Source: Sphingomonas astaxanthinifaciens DSM 22298 (GTDB lineage: Bacteria; Pseudomonadota; Alphaproteobacteria; Sphingomonadales; Sphingomonadaceae). From it: a DNA stretch of 64,000 bases. How positions within the stretch are numbered: position 1 is the stretch's first letter; every line of letters starts with the position of its first letter. The stretch is taken from NCBI RefSeq assembly GCF_000711715.1, contig NZ_JONN01000001.1, forward strand, positions 1,116,001-1,180,000, in the 5' to 3' direction. Below are positions 18,567 through 29,561 of the stretch, piece by piece. The notes below the pieces were generated by a model, which did not search any database, was not told the DNA's origin, and saw only the letters and a list, made by a program, of their open reading frames with translations. Position numbers and translations under genes: made by a program.

Positions 18567-18760
18567 ACAATCGCCTCCGGGTTCTCCGCGCCGAACGGGG
18601 CTGGAGCCAGGCCGAGCTCGGCGGCCGGCTGGGCGTGTCGCGCCAGGCGGTGAACGCCATCGAGACCGGCAAATATGACCCGAGCCTGCCCCTCGCCTTC
18701 AAGCTTGCCCGCCTGTTCGACCTTCGGATCGAGGAAATCTTCCATGACGACCAGCAATGA
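18563..18760 (+). CDS. Small XRE-family transcriptional regulator
   Basis: The 65-residue protein is almost entirely a helix-turn-helix domain: LRVLRAERGWSQAELGGRLG, then VSRQAVNAIETGKYDPSL and LARLFDLRIEEIF. It belongs to the YozG-like single-domain group, commonly encoded with membrane proteins. It overlaps the gene before it by four bases and the gene after it by 17 bases. It is likely to act on the repeats around the cassette promoter (inference). Confidence 0.9.
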   Translation: MNNRLRVLRAERGWSQAELGGRLGVSRQAVNAIETGKYDPSLPLAFKLARLFDLRIEEIFHDDQQ

Positions 18761-19169
18761 ATTGTCGGGCGAACTGCGCCTGAAGCAGCGCGAACGGAAG
18801 ATCTGGCTGATCAAGGGCAGCCTGTTCGCCATCGGCCTCGTGAGCGGCGGGATTGTCGGTTACCTGGTTGCCGATGACGGCTTCGCGCCCGACGCCAAAT
18901 GGCCGCCCTCGCTCGCCATCGGGCTGGTCGCGACCTTCCTCGCGGCGATCGGGATCGGCTCATGGCTGCTGCGCGCGCTGTGCGACGAGGTCGAGCGCCA
19001 GCTCCAGTACAAGGCGACCGCCGCCGCAGGCCTGTTCTACGTCCTCGCCTATCCGGTCTGGTTCGTACTCTGGAAGGGCGGCCTGCTGCCCGAGCCGAGC
19101 CACTGGATGCTCTTCCTCGGCTTCTACGCGGCGCTGGCCGCCAGCTACCTCTTCTACCGATTTCGCTGA
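18744..19169 (+). CDS. Membrane protein of the XRE cassette, unknown function
   Basis: The 141-residue protein has four predicted helices (SLFAIGLVSGGIVGYLVA; LAIGLVATFLAAIGIGSWLL; ATAAAGLFYVLAYPVWFVLW; WMLFLGFYAALAASYLFY). The start ATG at 18744 lies inside the end of the regulator gene, a 17-base overlap that points to coupled translation. It resembles the other membrane protein of the cassette in general layout but not in sequence. No function can be assigned. Confidence 0.72.
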   Translation: MTTSNELSGELRLKQRERKIWLIKGSLFAIGLVSGGIVGYLVADDGFAPDAKWPPSLAIGLVATFLAAIGIGSWLLRALCDEVERQLQYKATAAAGLFYVLAYPVWFVLWKGGLLPEPSHWMLFLGFYAALAASYLFYRFR

Positions 19170-19199
19170 AAACCCACGGTTCCAACAGGAGTGAATGAC

Positions 19200-20120
19200 A
19201 TGCGCAAGACCCTGAAGACGGCCCTCCTGGCCGCCTCCTTCCTGCTCGCCCCGCCGGCCCTGGCCCAGGCGGCCCCGGCGACCGCGGCGCCCGCGGCGGC
19301 CAAGCTGCCCGACACCGATCCGGCCTTGTGGGTGGTGAAGGACAAGGACACGACCATCTACCTGTTCGGCACCTTCCATGCGCTCGACGGCAAGACCGAC
19401 TGGTTCAACGACGAGGTCCGGGCCGCCTTCGACCGCTCGAGCAAGGTCTATCTCGAGATCATCCAGCCCGAGAATCCGGCCGAGGTTGCGCCGCTCATGC
19501 AGAAATATGCCATGGCGACCGACGGCAAGCCGCTGACCTCGAAGCTCAGCGACAAGGGCAAGAAGGACTTCGCCGAAGCCCTCGCCAGCCTTGGTGTCCC
19601 GGCGACCGGCTTCGACCAGTTCAAGCCCTTCTTCGCCTCGATGATGCTGAGCGTGCTTAGCGCCCAGAAGCTCGGCAAGACCGGCGAGCAGGGCGCCGAG
19701 GCGATCATCACCAAGGCGGCCAAGGCGACGGGCAAGCCGCTCGACCAGCTCGAGACGCTCGAATTCCAGATGGGCATCTTCGACGCGCTGCCCGAGGCCG
19801 AGCAGGTCCGCCTGCTCGAATATACGGCGGCGACGATGAAGGATGCGCCCGCGACCTTCGCGCGCATGACCAAGCTGTGGAACGACGGCGACGCCGAGGG
19901 TTTCGCCAAGCTCATCAACGAGATGGAGACGCAGAGCCCGATGCTGGCCGACGTCCTGCTGGCCAAGCGCAACGCGACCTGGGCCAAGTGGATCGACAAT
20001 CGCCTGAAGGAGCCGGGAACGGTGTTCGTGGCGGTCGGCGCGGGCCATCTCGCGGGCAACAACAGCGTGCAGGACTATCTGGCGAAGCAGGGGATCAAGA
20101 CCACGCGCGTCGTCTACTGA
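19200..20120 (+). CDS. TraB/GumN-family protein, copy 3
   Basis: The 306-residue protein has a signal peptide (TALLAASFLLAPPALAQA) and the family motifs [14 protein letters not shown] and [16 protein letters not shown], plus RNATWAKWIDNRLKEPG. It is closest in layout to copy 1. I start it at the ATG at 19200, eight bases after AGGAG, not at the GTG at 19191 that is part of that ribosome site. The XRE cassette separates it from copies 1 and 2. Confidence 0.85.
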   Translation: MRKTLKTALLAASFLLAPPALAQAAPATAAPAAAKLPDTDPALWVVKDKDTTIYLFGTFHALDGKTDWFNDEVRAAFDRSSKVYLEIIQPENPAEVAPLMQKYAMATDGKPLTSKLSDKGKKDFAEALASLGVPATGFDQFKPFFASMMLSVLSAQKLGKTGEQGAEAIITKAAKATGKPLDQLETLEFQMGIFDALPEAEQVRLLEYTAATMKDAPATFARMTKLWNDGDAEGFAKLINEMETQSPMLADVLLAKRNATWAKWIDNRLKEPGTVFVAVGAGHLAGNNSVQDYLAKQGIKTTRVVY

Positions 20121-20155
20121 CTTGCCTACCCCGGCGGTGATAGGGGCTCGTCCCC

Positions 20156-20695
20156 ATGAGGATCATCGCCGGCACATGGCGGGGCCGCCCCTTGGTGGCC
20201 CCGCCCTCGCTTTCTACCAGGCCCACCGCCGACCGCACCCGCGAGACCTTGTTCTCGATGCTGGTGAGCCGGCTCGGCAGCTTCGAGGAGCTGCGCGTCG
20301 CCGACCTGTTCGCCGGGAGCGGCGCGCTGGCCTTCGAAGCGCTGTCGCGCGGCGCAGGGCATGCGACGCTGGTCGAGACCGACAGCGCCGCGCGCAAGGC
20401 GATCGAGGCCAATGCGGCAAAGCTGGGCGCCGCGATCGAGCTGCTCTCAGGCTCGGCGCTCCGCCTCCCCGCCCGCGCGCCCTTCGATCTCATCTTTGCC
20501 GATCCGCCTTATGCGGCGGGGTCGGGCGATGCCGTCCGTGAGGCGGTGGAAAAGGCCGGCTGGCTGGCGCCCGGCGGCTGGCTGGCGCTCGAGACCGAGC
20601 GGCGCGAAGTCGTGACGCCGGGCGGCCTCGACCTCGACACCGAGCGGGAGACCGGCCGGGCGCGGATCACCCTCCTCAGGCGACCCGCGGCCTGA
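20156..20695 (+). CDS. rsmD: 16S rRNA (guanine966-N2)-methyltransferase RsmD
   Basis: The 179-residue SAM-dependent enzyme modifies G966 of 16S rRNA. Family marks in order are MRIIAGTWRGRPL, RPTADRTRETLFSML, the SAM motif VADLFAGSGALAFEALSRGA and the catalytic LIFADPPYAAG. Length is normal. It starts 35 bases after the third TraB/GumN gene and converges on the Lys/Ala-rich gene. Confidence 0.95.
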   Translation: MRIIAGTWRGRPLVAPPSLSTRPTADRTRETLFSMLVSRLGSFEELRVADLFAGSGALAFEALSRGAGHATLVETDSAARKAIEANAAKLGAAIELLSGSALRLPARAPFDLIFADPPYAAGSGDAVREAVEKAGWLAPGGWLALETERREVVTPGGLDLDTERETGRARITLLRRPAA

Positions 20696-20701
20696 CCTTT
20701 T

Positions 20702-21070
20702 CTACTTCTTCGCCGCGGGCTTGGCCGGAGCGGCGTCCTTGGCCGCGGTGAATTCCTTGAGCAGTCGCGCACCGATTGCGGCCGCGGCGGCCTTGCCGGC
20801 CTTTTTCGCGCTGTCGGCCGACTTGATCGCGTCGGCATTCTTCGAACCGGCCTCGGCCACCGCCGCGACCGCCGCCAGCGCGCCGGCCGCGAGCAGTTCG
20901 GAGACGAGCGGATGATCGGCAAGCTTGGACAGGGCCTCGAGCGGATGGGGCCGCTCGGTGAAGCGGATCTTGAGCTTGGCGCCCTTACCCTTCTTCGCCT
21001 TGTCCTTGGCCTTCTTCGGCTTGGCAGCCTCGGGCTGGTCGCCCTTCTTCGCCTTCTTGTCCTTGGCCAT
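20702..21070 (-). CDS. Lysine/alanine-rich basic protein, unknown function
   Basis: The 122-residue protein begins and ends in Lys/Ala/Pro repeats like a histone H1 tail (MAKDKKAKKGDQPEAAKPKK; APAKPAAKK) around a short Ala-rich helical middle ([18 protein letters not shown]). Its composition suggests binding to nucleic acid or another polyanion, but there is no defined domain. It is 18 bases downstream of the SRAP gene on the same strand, so the two are probably co-transcribed. Confidence 0.65.
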   Translation of the reverse strand: MAKDKKAKKGDQPEAAKPKKAKDKAKKGKGAKLKIRFTERPHPLEALSKLADHPLVSELLAAGALAAVAAVAEAGSKNADAIKSADSAKKAGKAAAAAIGARLLKEFTAAKDAAPAKPAAKK

Positions 21071-21088
21071 CGTCCATTCCCCTGATCG

Positions 21089-21679
21089 TTACGGCAGACG
21101 TCGCATATCGGTGTCGGCATAGGGGACCGCAAGTTCGCAGGCGGTCGCCGCCTCGCTGTCGAGCCAGCGCGGGACGTCGGCCGGGCGGAGCATCACCGGC
21201 ATCGCCTTGGGGTGAACCGCGCCGACGGTCGCATTGGGCTCGCAGGTGAGAAAGGCCATGTAGGCGATCCCGCCCTCGCCCGGGCGCCACAGGCCGGCGA
21301 AGGCGAACAACGGCTCGGATTCCTCGTGAAGCCCGAACCAGACCTTGCGCTTGGAGCCCTTCTCCCCCTCCCATTCGCAGAAGCGCGTGACGGGGACGAT
21401 GCAGCGGCGATCGGGCCGGTTGAGCGCGCTTCGCCAGAAGGGGCTGGCAAGGTTTCGGATGTTGGTCACTGGCCGGCCTTTGGCCGCGGCGGGCCCGGGG
21501 AAACCCCATTCCATGAGATCGAGCCTGAGGCCGCCGGTCTCGCCCCGGCGGAGCACCGGCGCGGGCTTGCCCGGATAGATTTCGGCGAACGGCGGAAGGT
21601 TGCTGGTCTCGCCGTCGAAGCTTCCGAACAGGCGCTTCATCTCGTCCACGCTCGCGGTCATCGAGTAGAGATTGCACAT
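21089..21679 (-). CDS. SOS response-associated peptidase (SRAP/YedK family)
   Basis: SRAP proteins form a covalent thiazolidine link with abasic sites in single-stranded DNA through Cys2. With the start at 21679 the protein begins MCNLYSMT, exposing Cys2 after Met removal; this fixes the start over the longer frame. Other active-site elements are the Asn of PVTNIRNLAS, RRCIVPVTRFCEWEG and the late His of VHPKAMPVML. Length is 196 residues, within the family range. Confidence 0.93.
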   Translation of the reverse strand: MCNLYSMTASVDEMKRLFGSFDGETSNLPPFAEIYPGKPAPVLRRGETGGLRLDLMEWGFPGPAAAKGRPVTNIRNLASPFWRSALNRPDRRCIVPVTRFCEWEGEKGSKRKVWFGLHEESEPLFAFAGLWRPGEGGIAYMAFLTCEPNATVGAVHPKAMPVMLRPADVPRWLDSEAATACELAVPYADTDMRRLP

Positions 21680-21739
21680 GCCCTGCTTCGTCCCGTCGGA
21701 GCTTCCGCGTCGCTTGGCCGTTAATGGCTTATCCAACGC

Positions 21740-21747
21740 TTAACCAT
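21740..21747 (+). promoter_or_regulatory. Second TTAACCAT element
   Basis: The same 8-mer as before cpaB occurs here, 78 bases upstream of the glycine-zipper gene and 60 upstream of the divergent SRAP start. It is a candidate CtrA half-site only. Confidence 0.25.
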
Positions 21748-21825
21748 GCTGATCATTGCTCGACCGTTCAGGTTCAGATGTCCAGACAAGGGAAGCGATA
21801 CCGCAACGAGACAGGAGAAGACGAG

Positions 21826-22131
21826 ATGCGGAAGATGATGCTGGCGCTTGCCGCCACCAGCCTGGCGGTCCCCGTCGCCATGGCCCCCGAGGCTTCGGCG
21901 CGGACGCGCTATTATTCGGGCAAGACCTGGTACGATGGCCAGGGCCGCCTGCGCTGCCGCCGCAACAACGGCACCACCGGCCTTATCGTAGGCGCGGCCG
22001 GCGGTGCGCTGATCGGCCGTGCGATCGACACCCGCGGCTCGCGCGTGACCGGCACCATCGTCGGCGCCGCCGCCGGTGCGCTGATCGGCCGCGAGGTCGA
22101 ACGCAGCCGCAAGCGCTACGTCTGCCGCTAA
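21826..22131 (+). CDS. Glycine-zipper 2TM-domain protein
   Basis: The 101-residue protein has a signal peptide (MMLALAATSLAVPVAMAPEASA) and two matching glycine-zipper segments, GLIVGAAGGALIGRAID and [17 protein letters not shown]. These pack as helices in the outer membrane or periplasm (Rick_17kDa/YMGG-like family). The start follows ACAGGAGAAG. Function is structural or unknown; such proteins are often stress-induced. Confidence 0.78.
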   Translation: MRKMMLALAATSLAVPVAMAPEASARTRYYSGKTWYDGQGRLRCRRNNGTTGLIVGAAGGALIGRAIDTRGSRVTGTIVGAAAGALIGREVERSRKRYVCR

Positions 22132-22176
22132 GCCGGCCTGACGCGGCAACTGCGCCGCTGTATTGACACAATAGCA

Positions 22177-22211
22177 CACCTCCCTGTAGCCTCCGCGGCA
22201 ACAGGGAGGTG
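22177..22211 (+). promoter_or_regulatory. Hairpin that pairs the Shine-Dalgarno sequence of the next gene
   Basis: The arms CACCTCCCTGT (22177-22187) and ACAGGGAGGTG (22201-22211) are a perfect 11-bp inverted repeat. The 3' arm contains GGGAGGTG, the ribosome site for the ATG at 22217. It could regulate translation initiation; the trailing TTTT also makes it a weak terminator candidate for the upstream gene. TTGACA at 22163-22168 precedes it. Confidence 0.6.
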
Positions 22212-22216
22212 TTTTC

Positions 22217-23329
22217 ATGTACACACAGAACGACCTCGATGAGGCGGTGGCGGCCGGGGCGATCAGCCCCGAGTCGGCGACCGCCCTTCGCACCTTCGTC
22301 GATAACCAGCGCAGCGCGCCCGGCGTCGACGAAGAGCATTTCCGGCTGATCACCGGCTTTAACGACATCTTCGTCTCGATCGCAGCGGCGATCCTGCTGT
22401 TCGCGGTCGGCTTCCTCGGCCAGAGCCTCGGCGCCGCCGCTGGCCTGCGGATCGAGACCGACGGTCCCTCGCCCGTCGCGCCGGCGCTGATCGCCGCCAC
22501 CGCCTGGGGTCTCGCCCTCTTCTTCACCGCGCGGCGCCGCATGGCCCTGCCTTCGATCCTGCTCCTCCTCGCCTTTGTTGGCGGGGTCGTCGCGGCGGTC
22601 GGCTTCACGGGCGTGCTGACGGTCGGCGAGCAGCGCTTCGACGGGCCCAATGACGGCGGCGAAGTCGTCGCCGGCATGGTCGCGGCGATCGCCGCAGCTG
22701 CGGGTGCCGCCGCCGCCTGGCTGCACTGGAAGCGCTTCCGGGTTCCGATCACCGTCGCCGCCGGCGCAGCCTCGGTCGCGGGGATTGTCGTGGCGCTGGT
22801 CGCGGCCAGCCTCGGCGACGTGCCGATGCTCAAGACCTTCGTGCTGGCGACTGTGCTGCTGCTGGGGGTCGGCGTGTTCCTATTCGCGATGCGCTGGGAC
22901 AGTTCGGACCCCGCCCGCGTCACCCGCCGCTCGGACGTCGCCTTCTGGCTGCACCTGCTGGCGGCGCCGATGATCGTCCACCCGGTCTTCACCCTGCTCG
23001 GGCTGAACGACGGCGACGCGACCATCGGCGAAGGCCTGACCATCGTCGGTATCTACGTGCTGCTGGGGATCGCCGCTTTGGCGATCGACCGCCGAGCGCT
23101 GCTGGTCTCGGCGCTGGCCTATGTGCTGTTCGCGCTCAACAGCCTGTTCGAGACCTTCGGCGCGGTCGGCATCAACATCGCGCTGACCGCGCTGATCATC
23201 GGCTCGGCGCTGCTGCTCCTGTCGGCCTTCTGGCACCAGGCGCGGGCCGCGATCGTTGAGCGGCTTCCCGACGGCCTGCAGCATTACCTGCCGGCCACCG
23301 GCGCGCGGGTCAGTCCGCAACCAGCTTGA
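22217..23329 (+). CDS. Polytopic membrane protein (DUF2157-like layout), unknown function
   Basis: The 370-residue protein has a soluble N-terminal segment (YTQNDLDEAVAAGAISPESA) and about ten hydrophobic segments beginning at IFVSIAAAILLFAVGFLG. The N-terminal 'sequence-of-helices then many spans' pattern resembles DUF2157/GDYXXLXY-type proteins, but I cannot confirm the family. The ribosome site is buried in a perfect 11-bp hairpin. The 3' end overlaps the convergent DUF2794 gene by 20 bases. Confidence 0.75.
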   Translation: MYTQNDLDEAVAAGAISPESATALRTFVDNQRSAPGVDEEHFRLITGFNDIFVSIAAAILLFAVGFLGQSLGAAAGLRIETDGPSPVAPALIAATAWGLALFFTARRRMALPSILLLLAFVGGVVAAVGFTGVLTVGEQRFDGPNDGGEVVAGMVAAIAAAAGAAAAWLHWKRFRVPITVAAGAASVAGIVVALVAASLGDVPMLKTFVLATVLLLGVGVFLFAMRWDSSDPARVTRRSDVAFWLHLLAAPMIVHPVFTLLGLNDGDATIGEGLTIVGIYVLLGIAALAIDRRALLVSALAYVLFALNSLFETFGAVGINIALTALIIGSALLLLSAFWHQARAAIVERLPDGLQHYLPATGARVSPQPA

Positions 23330-23654
23330 TCAGCCGGCGCTCGAGCGGGGCGAGCACGGGTCCGAGCTCGTGTCCCCGCTTGAGCACCGCGCCATGTTCC
23401 GAGACCAACGCCCACGCCCCTTGCTTCACCCGAAGCGAGGGGCGTTTTTCGATGCGGATTTCGGGCCGCTCGGCAGTGCGACGGAAGGCGGCGAAGCTGG
23501 CGAGGTCGGGCGCGAACTGCATGGCATAGTCGCGCCAGTGCCCCGCCGCGACCATCCGGCCGTAGAGGTCGAGGATCTTCTGAAGTTCCCAGCGGTCGAA
23601 GGTGGCGACGGCTTTCCGGTCAACGCGCCCCGGAAAGGGAGTGACGCTGCTCAC
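23310..23654 (-). CDS. DUF2794 family protein
   Basis: The 114-residue protein shows the conserved body of the alphaproteobacterial DUF2794 family: [27 protein letters not shown], then [19 protein letters not shown] and [21 protein letters not shown]. No function is known. Its start overlaps the stop of cysE by four bases (ATGA), so it is the second gene of a cysE operon. Confidence 0.85.
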   Translation of the reverse strand: MSSVTPFPGRVDRKAVATFDRWELQKILDLYGRMVAAGHWRDYAMQFAPDLASFAAFRRTAERPEIRIEKRPSLRVKQGAWALVSEHGAVLKRGHELGPVLAPLERRLIKLVAD

Positions 23655-24337
23655 GCGCTCCGGGTCTCCGGCCGGGGCTGGCGCCGCGTCTTGAGGCTGG
23701 CGAGTTCGGCGCGAAGCTCGGCGAGCTCCTCCTCCATCGTCGCGAGCCGGGCGCGGACCGGATCGACGTCCTCGCCGCAGGGCGTGCCATAAGGGACGAA
23801 ACCCGGGCTGTAGTGGACGAGATCGACCGGCACCGGCCGCGCGGGGATCCCGACCACGGTGGTGTCGGGAAGCACGTCCTTGGTCACCACGCTATTGGCC
23901 CCGACCCGGCCGCCGCGGCCGATGGTGATCGGGCCCAGCACCTGCGCGCCCGAGCCAATCACGACATTGTCCTCGAGCGTCGGGTGGCGCTTGCCGCCGA
24001 TTCCCGTCGAGGGATTGGTCCCGCCGAGGGTCACGCACTGGTAGATGGTGACATTGTCCCCGATGGTGGCGGTCTCGCCGATCACCGTGAAGCCATGGTC
24101 GATGAAGAAATGGCGGCCGATGGTCGCGCCGGGATGAATGTCGATCCCGGTCATGAAACGGCTGAAATGATTGACGAACCGCGCCAGCCAGGTGAGCTTT
24201 CCCATCCACAGCCAGTGGGCGATGCGATGGTAGAGCAGAGCCCAGGCGCCGGGGTAGAGGATGACGTCCCACCGGCTTCGTGCCGCCGGGTCCCGTTCCT
24301 TCACGCTGTCCAGATATTCGAGGAGTGCCAGAGCCAA
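23651..24337 (-). CDS. cysE: Serine O-acetyltransferase (CysE/EpsC type)
   Basis: The enzyme makes O-acetylserine for cysteine synthesis. The left-handed beta-helix repeats are plain: [55 protein letters not shown] and [13 protein letters not shown], with the catalytic His in IDHG. About 40 C-terminal residues form a likely coiled coil ([18 protein letters not shown]). No ATG fits the N-terminus; the best start is TTG at 24337 with AAGGA upstream, giving 228 residues. The DUF2794 gene follows with an ATGA overlap. Confidence 0.88.
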   Translation of the reverse strand: MALALLEYLDSVKERDPAARSRWDVILYPGAWALLYHRIAHWLWMGKLTWLARFVNHFSRFMTGIDIHPGATIGRHFFIDHGFTVIGETATIGDNVTIYQCVTLGGTNPSTGIGGKRHPTLEDNVVIGSGAQVLGPITIGRGGRVGANSVVTKDVLPDTTVVGIPARPVPVDLVHYSPGFVPYGTPCGEDVDPVRARLATMEEELAELRAELASLKTRRQPRPETRSA

Positions 24338-24352
24338 ACGGCGCGTCCTTAA

Positions 24353-25243
24353 GTGTGGCTGTTCGGCGTGAATGTATGTCTTCCCGGCGCGGTTGCAAAG
24401 GATGCGGGCCGCCCCGCCCCTTCTCGCTCGCCCCGATGTGGGGCATGGGAGCCAACCGAACAGCGCGAGGTCGCCGCCATTTTCGCCGAAATTGCCGCCG
24501 ATCCCGCGCTGCTCCTCCCCTTCATCCTGATCGGCTTCGCCGCCCAGCTGATCGATGGCGCGCTCGGCATGGCCTATGGGACCATCAGTTCGACCCTGCT
24601 GGTCGGCATGGGCGTTCCGCCGGCGGTGGCGAGCGCGGGGGTGCATACCGCGGAGACCTTCACCACCGGGATCAGCGCGGTCAGCCATGTCGCCCACCGC
24701 AACGTCGACTGGCGGCTGTTCACCCGGCTGGTCCTGCCCGGGGTGATCGGCGGGGTGCTCGGCGCCTATGTGCTGAGCAACATCCACGCCGATGCCGCGC
24801 GGCCGTTCGTGCTCGCCTATCTGCTACTGCTCGGCCTCTATCTCTTCTGGCGTGGCTTCACGCATCGCCATGTGGTGAGGCCGCCGAAGATCGTCGCGCC
24901 GCTCGGCCTCGTCGGCGGTTTCCTCGACGCGGCGGGCGGCGGCGGCTGGGGGCCCGTGGTGACCTCCAACCTGATGGTTCAGGGCAGCGAGCCGCGCTTC
25001 ACCATCGGCACGGTCAACACCGCCGAATTCTTCCTGACGCTGACGATCTCGGCGACGTTCCTGCTGACGCTCGGCTGGGAAGCATTCACCACCACCATCA
25101 TCGGGCTGCTGATCGGCGGGGTCGTCGCCGCTCCGCTCGGCGCGGTGATGGCCAAGCGGATCGCGGCCGACAAACTGCTGGTGATGGTGGGAATCGTCCT
25201 GACCGCCACCAGCAGCTGGGGTTTGTGGCGCCTCCTCGCCTAG
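24353..25243 (+). CDS. TauE/SafE-family sulfite (anion) exporter
   Basis: This is a polytopic membrane protein with the two TauE halves: [28 protein letters not shown] early and [24 protein letters not shown] late, plus [19 protein letters not shown]. Such proteins export sulfite or organosulfonates, which fits the neighbouring cysE. The start is uncertain: GTG at 24353 is the first possible one, GTG at 24368 is next, and a typical N-terminus would begin near 24479 at an ATT. The first 40 or so residues from 24353 are not family-like. Confidence 0.8.
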   Translation: MWLFGVNVCLPGAVAKDAGRPAPSRSPRCGAWEPTEQREVAAIFAEIAADPALLLPFILIGFAAQLIDGALGMAYGTISSTLLVGMGVPPAVASAGVHTAETFTTGISAVSHVAHRNVDWRLFTRLVLPGVIGGVLGAYVLSNIHADAARPFVLAYLLLLGLYLFWRGFTHRHVVRPPKIVAPLGLVGGFLDAAGGGGWGPVVTSNLMVQGSEPRFTIGTVNTAEFFLTLTISATFLLTLGWEAFTTTIIGLLIGGVVAAPLGAVMAKRIAADKLLVMVGIVLTATSSWGLWRLLA

Positions 25244-25247
25244 CCGA

Positions 25248-27977
<2,730 letters not shown>

Positions 27978-27984
27978 GCCGGGC

Positions 27985-28134
27985 TCAGCCCTTCGCCTTG
28001 TAGCCCGCCACCGCGCCGAGCAGGAACGCGGTCAGCAGCGCGAGCGACACCCGGCCGCCGGGATCGGACCAGTGGAAATAGGTCGGACCCACCAGGAACA
28101 GTCCGAGGAACAGCGCAGTCGCAAAATAGGCCAT
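27985..28134 (-). CDS. 49-residue membrane protein, unknown function
   Basis: A short gene begins at ATG 28134 and has two hydrophobic segments (AYFATALFLGLFLVGPTYF and VSLALLTAFLLGAVAG) around WSDPGGR, ending YKAKG. The even hydrophobic pattern and clean hairpin topology support a real protein, although no family is recognised. It lies between the convergent epimerase gene and the divergent purS gene. Confidence 0.6.
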   Translation of the reverse strand: MAYFATALFLGLFLVGPTYFHWSDPGGRVSLALLTAFLLGAVAGYKAKG

Positions 28135-28257
28135 GAAAGCGGTCCCCTTACCCCCTGGTGCGGCATCCAGGTGCCGAGCGCAGGATGCGGGCTAATGCTT
28201 GCTCAACCCTTACCCATTGTCCATAGGCGCCGTGACCAAAGCGGGAGTGACAAGGCG

Positions 28258-28494
28258 ATGAAGGCGCGGGTGCTGGTAACCCTCAAATCCGGTGTGCTCG
28301 ATCCCCAGGGCAAGGCCATCCATCATGCGCTGGAAGGCCTCGGCTTCCGCGGCGTCAACGACGTTCGCGCGGGCAAGCTGATCGAACTCGACGTCGACGA
28401 GAGCGTCGACGACCAGGCGATCGAGGAGATGTGCCGCAAGCTCCTCGCCAATACCGTCATCGAGAATTTCAAGATCGAGCGGGCGGCGTTATGA
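28258..28494 (+). CDS. purS: Phosphoribosylformylglycinamidine synthase subunit PurS
   Basis: The 78-residue small subunit of the three-part FGAM synthase channels ammonia between PurQ and PurL. Family marks are [39 protein letters not shown] and [16 protein letters not shown]. The ATG at 28258 gives the normal length. It overlaps purQ by four bases (ATGA). Confidence 0.96.
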   Translation: MKARVLVTLKSGVLDPQGKAIHHALEGLGFRGVNDVRAGKLIELDVDESVDDQAIEEMCRKLLANTVIENFKIERAAL

Positions 28495-29162
28495 AGAGCG
28501 CGGTCCTCGTCTTCCCCGGCTCCAATTGCGACCGCGACCTCGCCGTCGCGCTGGAGCGGATCGGGGGGGCCAAGCCGCACATGGTCTGGCACCGCGAGAC
28601 CGCCCTGCCCGACGGCATCGATCTCGTCGCCATTCCCGGCGGCTTTTCCTACGGCGACTACCTGCGCTCGGGCGCCATGGCGGCGCGCTCGCCGATCATG
28701 CAGGCGGTGGTCGAGGCCGCGGGCAAGGGCACGCCGGTGCTCGGCATCTGCAATGGCTTTCAGGTGCTGACCGAGACGGGCCTCCTGCCCGGCGCGCTGA
28801 TGCGCAACGCCGGCCTCAATTTCGTCTGCCGGTCGGTGCCGCTGCGGGTCGAGAACAACCAGACCATCTTCACCCGCGGCTACGAAGCGGGCGAAGCGAT
28901 CACCATCCCCGTCGCCCACCATGACGGCAATTACCAGGCCGATGCCGAGACACTCGCCCGGCTCGAGGGCGAGGGCCGGGTCGCGCTGCGCTACACCGCG
29001 CCGGTCAACGGCTCGGCCAACGACATTGCCGGGATCGTCAACGACGCCGGGAACGTCCTCGGCCTGATGCCGCATCCCGAACGCGCGGCCGAGACGGCGC
29101 ATGGCAATGAGGACGGGCGACGCCTGTTCGAAAGCCTGCTGGGCGCGCTCGAGACCGCCTAG
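28491..29162 (+). CDS. purQ: Phosphoribosylformylglycinamidine synthase subunit PurQ (glutaminase)
   Basis: PurQ hydrolyses glutamine for step four of purine synthesis. The 223-residue class I amidotransferase has the nucleophile elbow [20 protein letters not shown] (Cys in GICNG), [15 protein letters not shown] and the His/Glu pair in LMPHPERA. Start at 28491 overlaps purS as ATGA. The purL partner is not in the window next to it. The 3' end overlaps a small convergent gene by four bases. Confidence 0.97.
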   Translation: MKSAVLVFPGSNCDRDLAVALERIGGAKPHMVWHRETALPDGIDLVAIPGGFSYGDYLRSGAMAARSPIMQAVVEAAGKGTPVLGICNGFQVLTETGLLPGALMRNAGLNFVCRSVPLRVENNQTIFTRGYEAGEAITIPVAHHDGNYQADAETLARLEGEGRVALRYTAPVNGSANDIAGIVNDAGNVLGLMPHPERAAETAHGNEDGRRLFESLLGALETA

Positions 29163-29365
29163 GGGCGGCGCGGCGTGACGTCGAGGCAGCCGGTCGTCGC
29201 CGGCGGCAAGGCGCACAGCCAGACGCGGTCGGGACCCCTGGGATCGACCACCAACGTCCGCCGTTCGAGCGTCATCGGGTCGGTGACGATGACGATCGTC
29301 GCGGCCTCGGCCGCCGCGGGCGACGCAAGCATCAGAAGCAGCAATGCGGCCCGGGTTCGTCGCAT
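29159..29365 (-). CDS. Small secreted protein, unknown function
   Basis: The 68-residue protein has a signal peptide ([17 protein letters not shown]) and a short mature part with two Cys ([16 protein letters not shown]) that could form a disulfide. No family is recognised. It converges on purQ with a four-base overlap and lies upstream of the tRNA gene on the other strand. Confidence 0.55.
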   Translation of the reverse strand: MRRTRAALLLLMLASPAAAEAATIVIVTDPMTLERRTLVVDPRGPDRVWLCALPPATTGCLDVTPRRP

Positions 29366-29465
29366 GACCTTGTCCCCTGTCGTGCTCGTTCAAGACAGGC
29401 CAGCGGCGTTGAACTGCCGATGAACGGCTTGAGCGCGCGGCCGCACCCGCCTAGCGAGGGGCCGG

Positions 29466-29542
29466 GCGCCCGTAGCTCAGCTGGATAGAGCACGTGCCTT
29501 CTAAGCTCGTGGTCGCAGGTTCGAGTCCTGCCGGGCGCGCCA
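29466..29542 (+). tRNA. tRNA-Arg (anticodon TCT)
   Basis: The gene is 77 bases with an encoded CCA. The acceptor GCGCCCG pairs with CGGGCGC, the D arm is GCTC/GAGC, the anticodon loop is CTTCTAA and the T arm is GCAGG-TTCGAGT-CCTGC. The anticodon TCT reads AGA and AGG, rare codons in DNA of this composition. The anticodon stem CGTGC/GCTCG holds a T-T mismatch at positions 29-41. Confidence 0.95.
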
Positions 29543-29561
29543 CCTCGCACACCACGACCGG

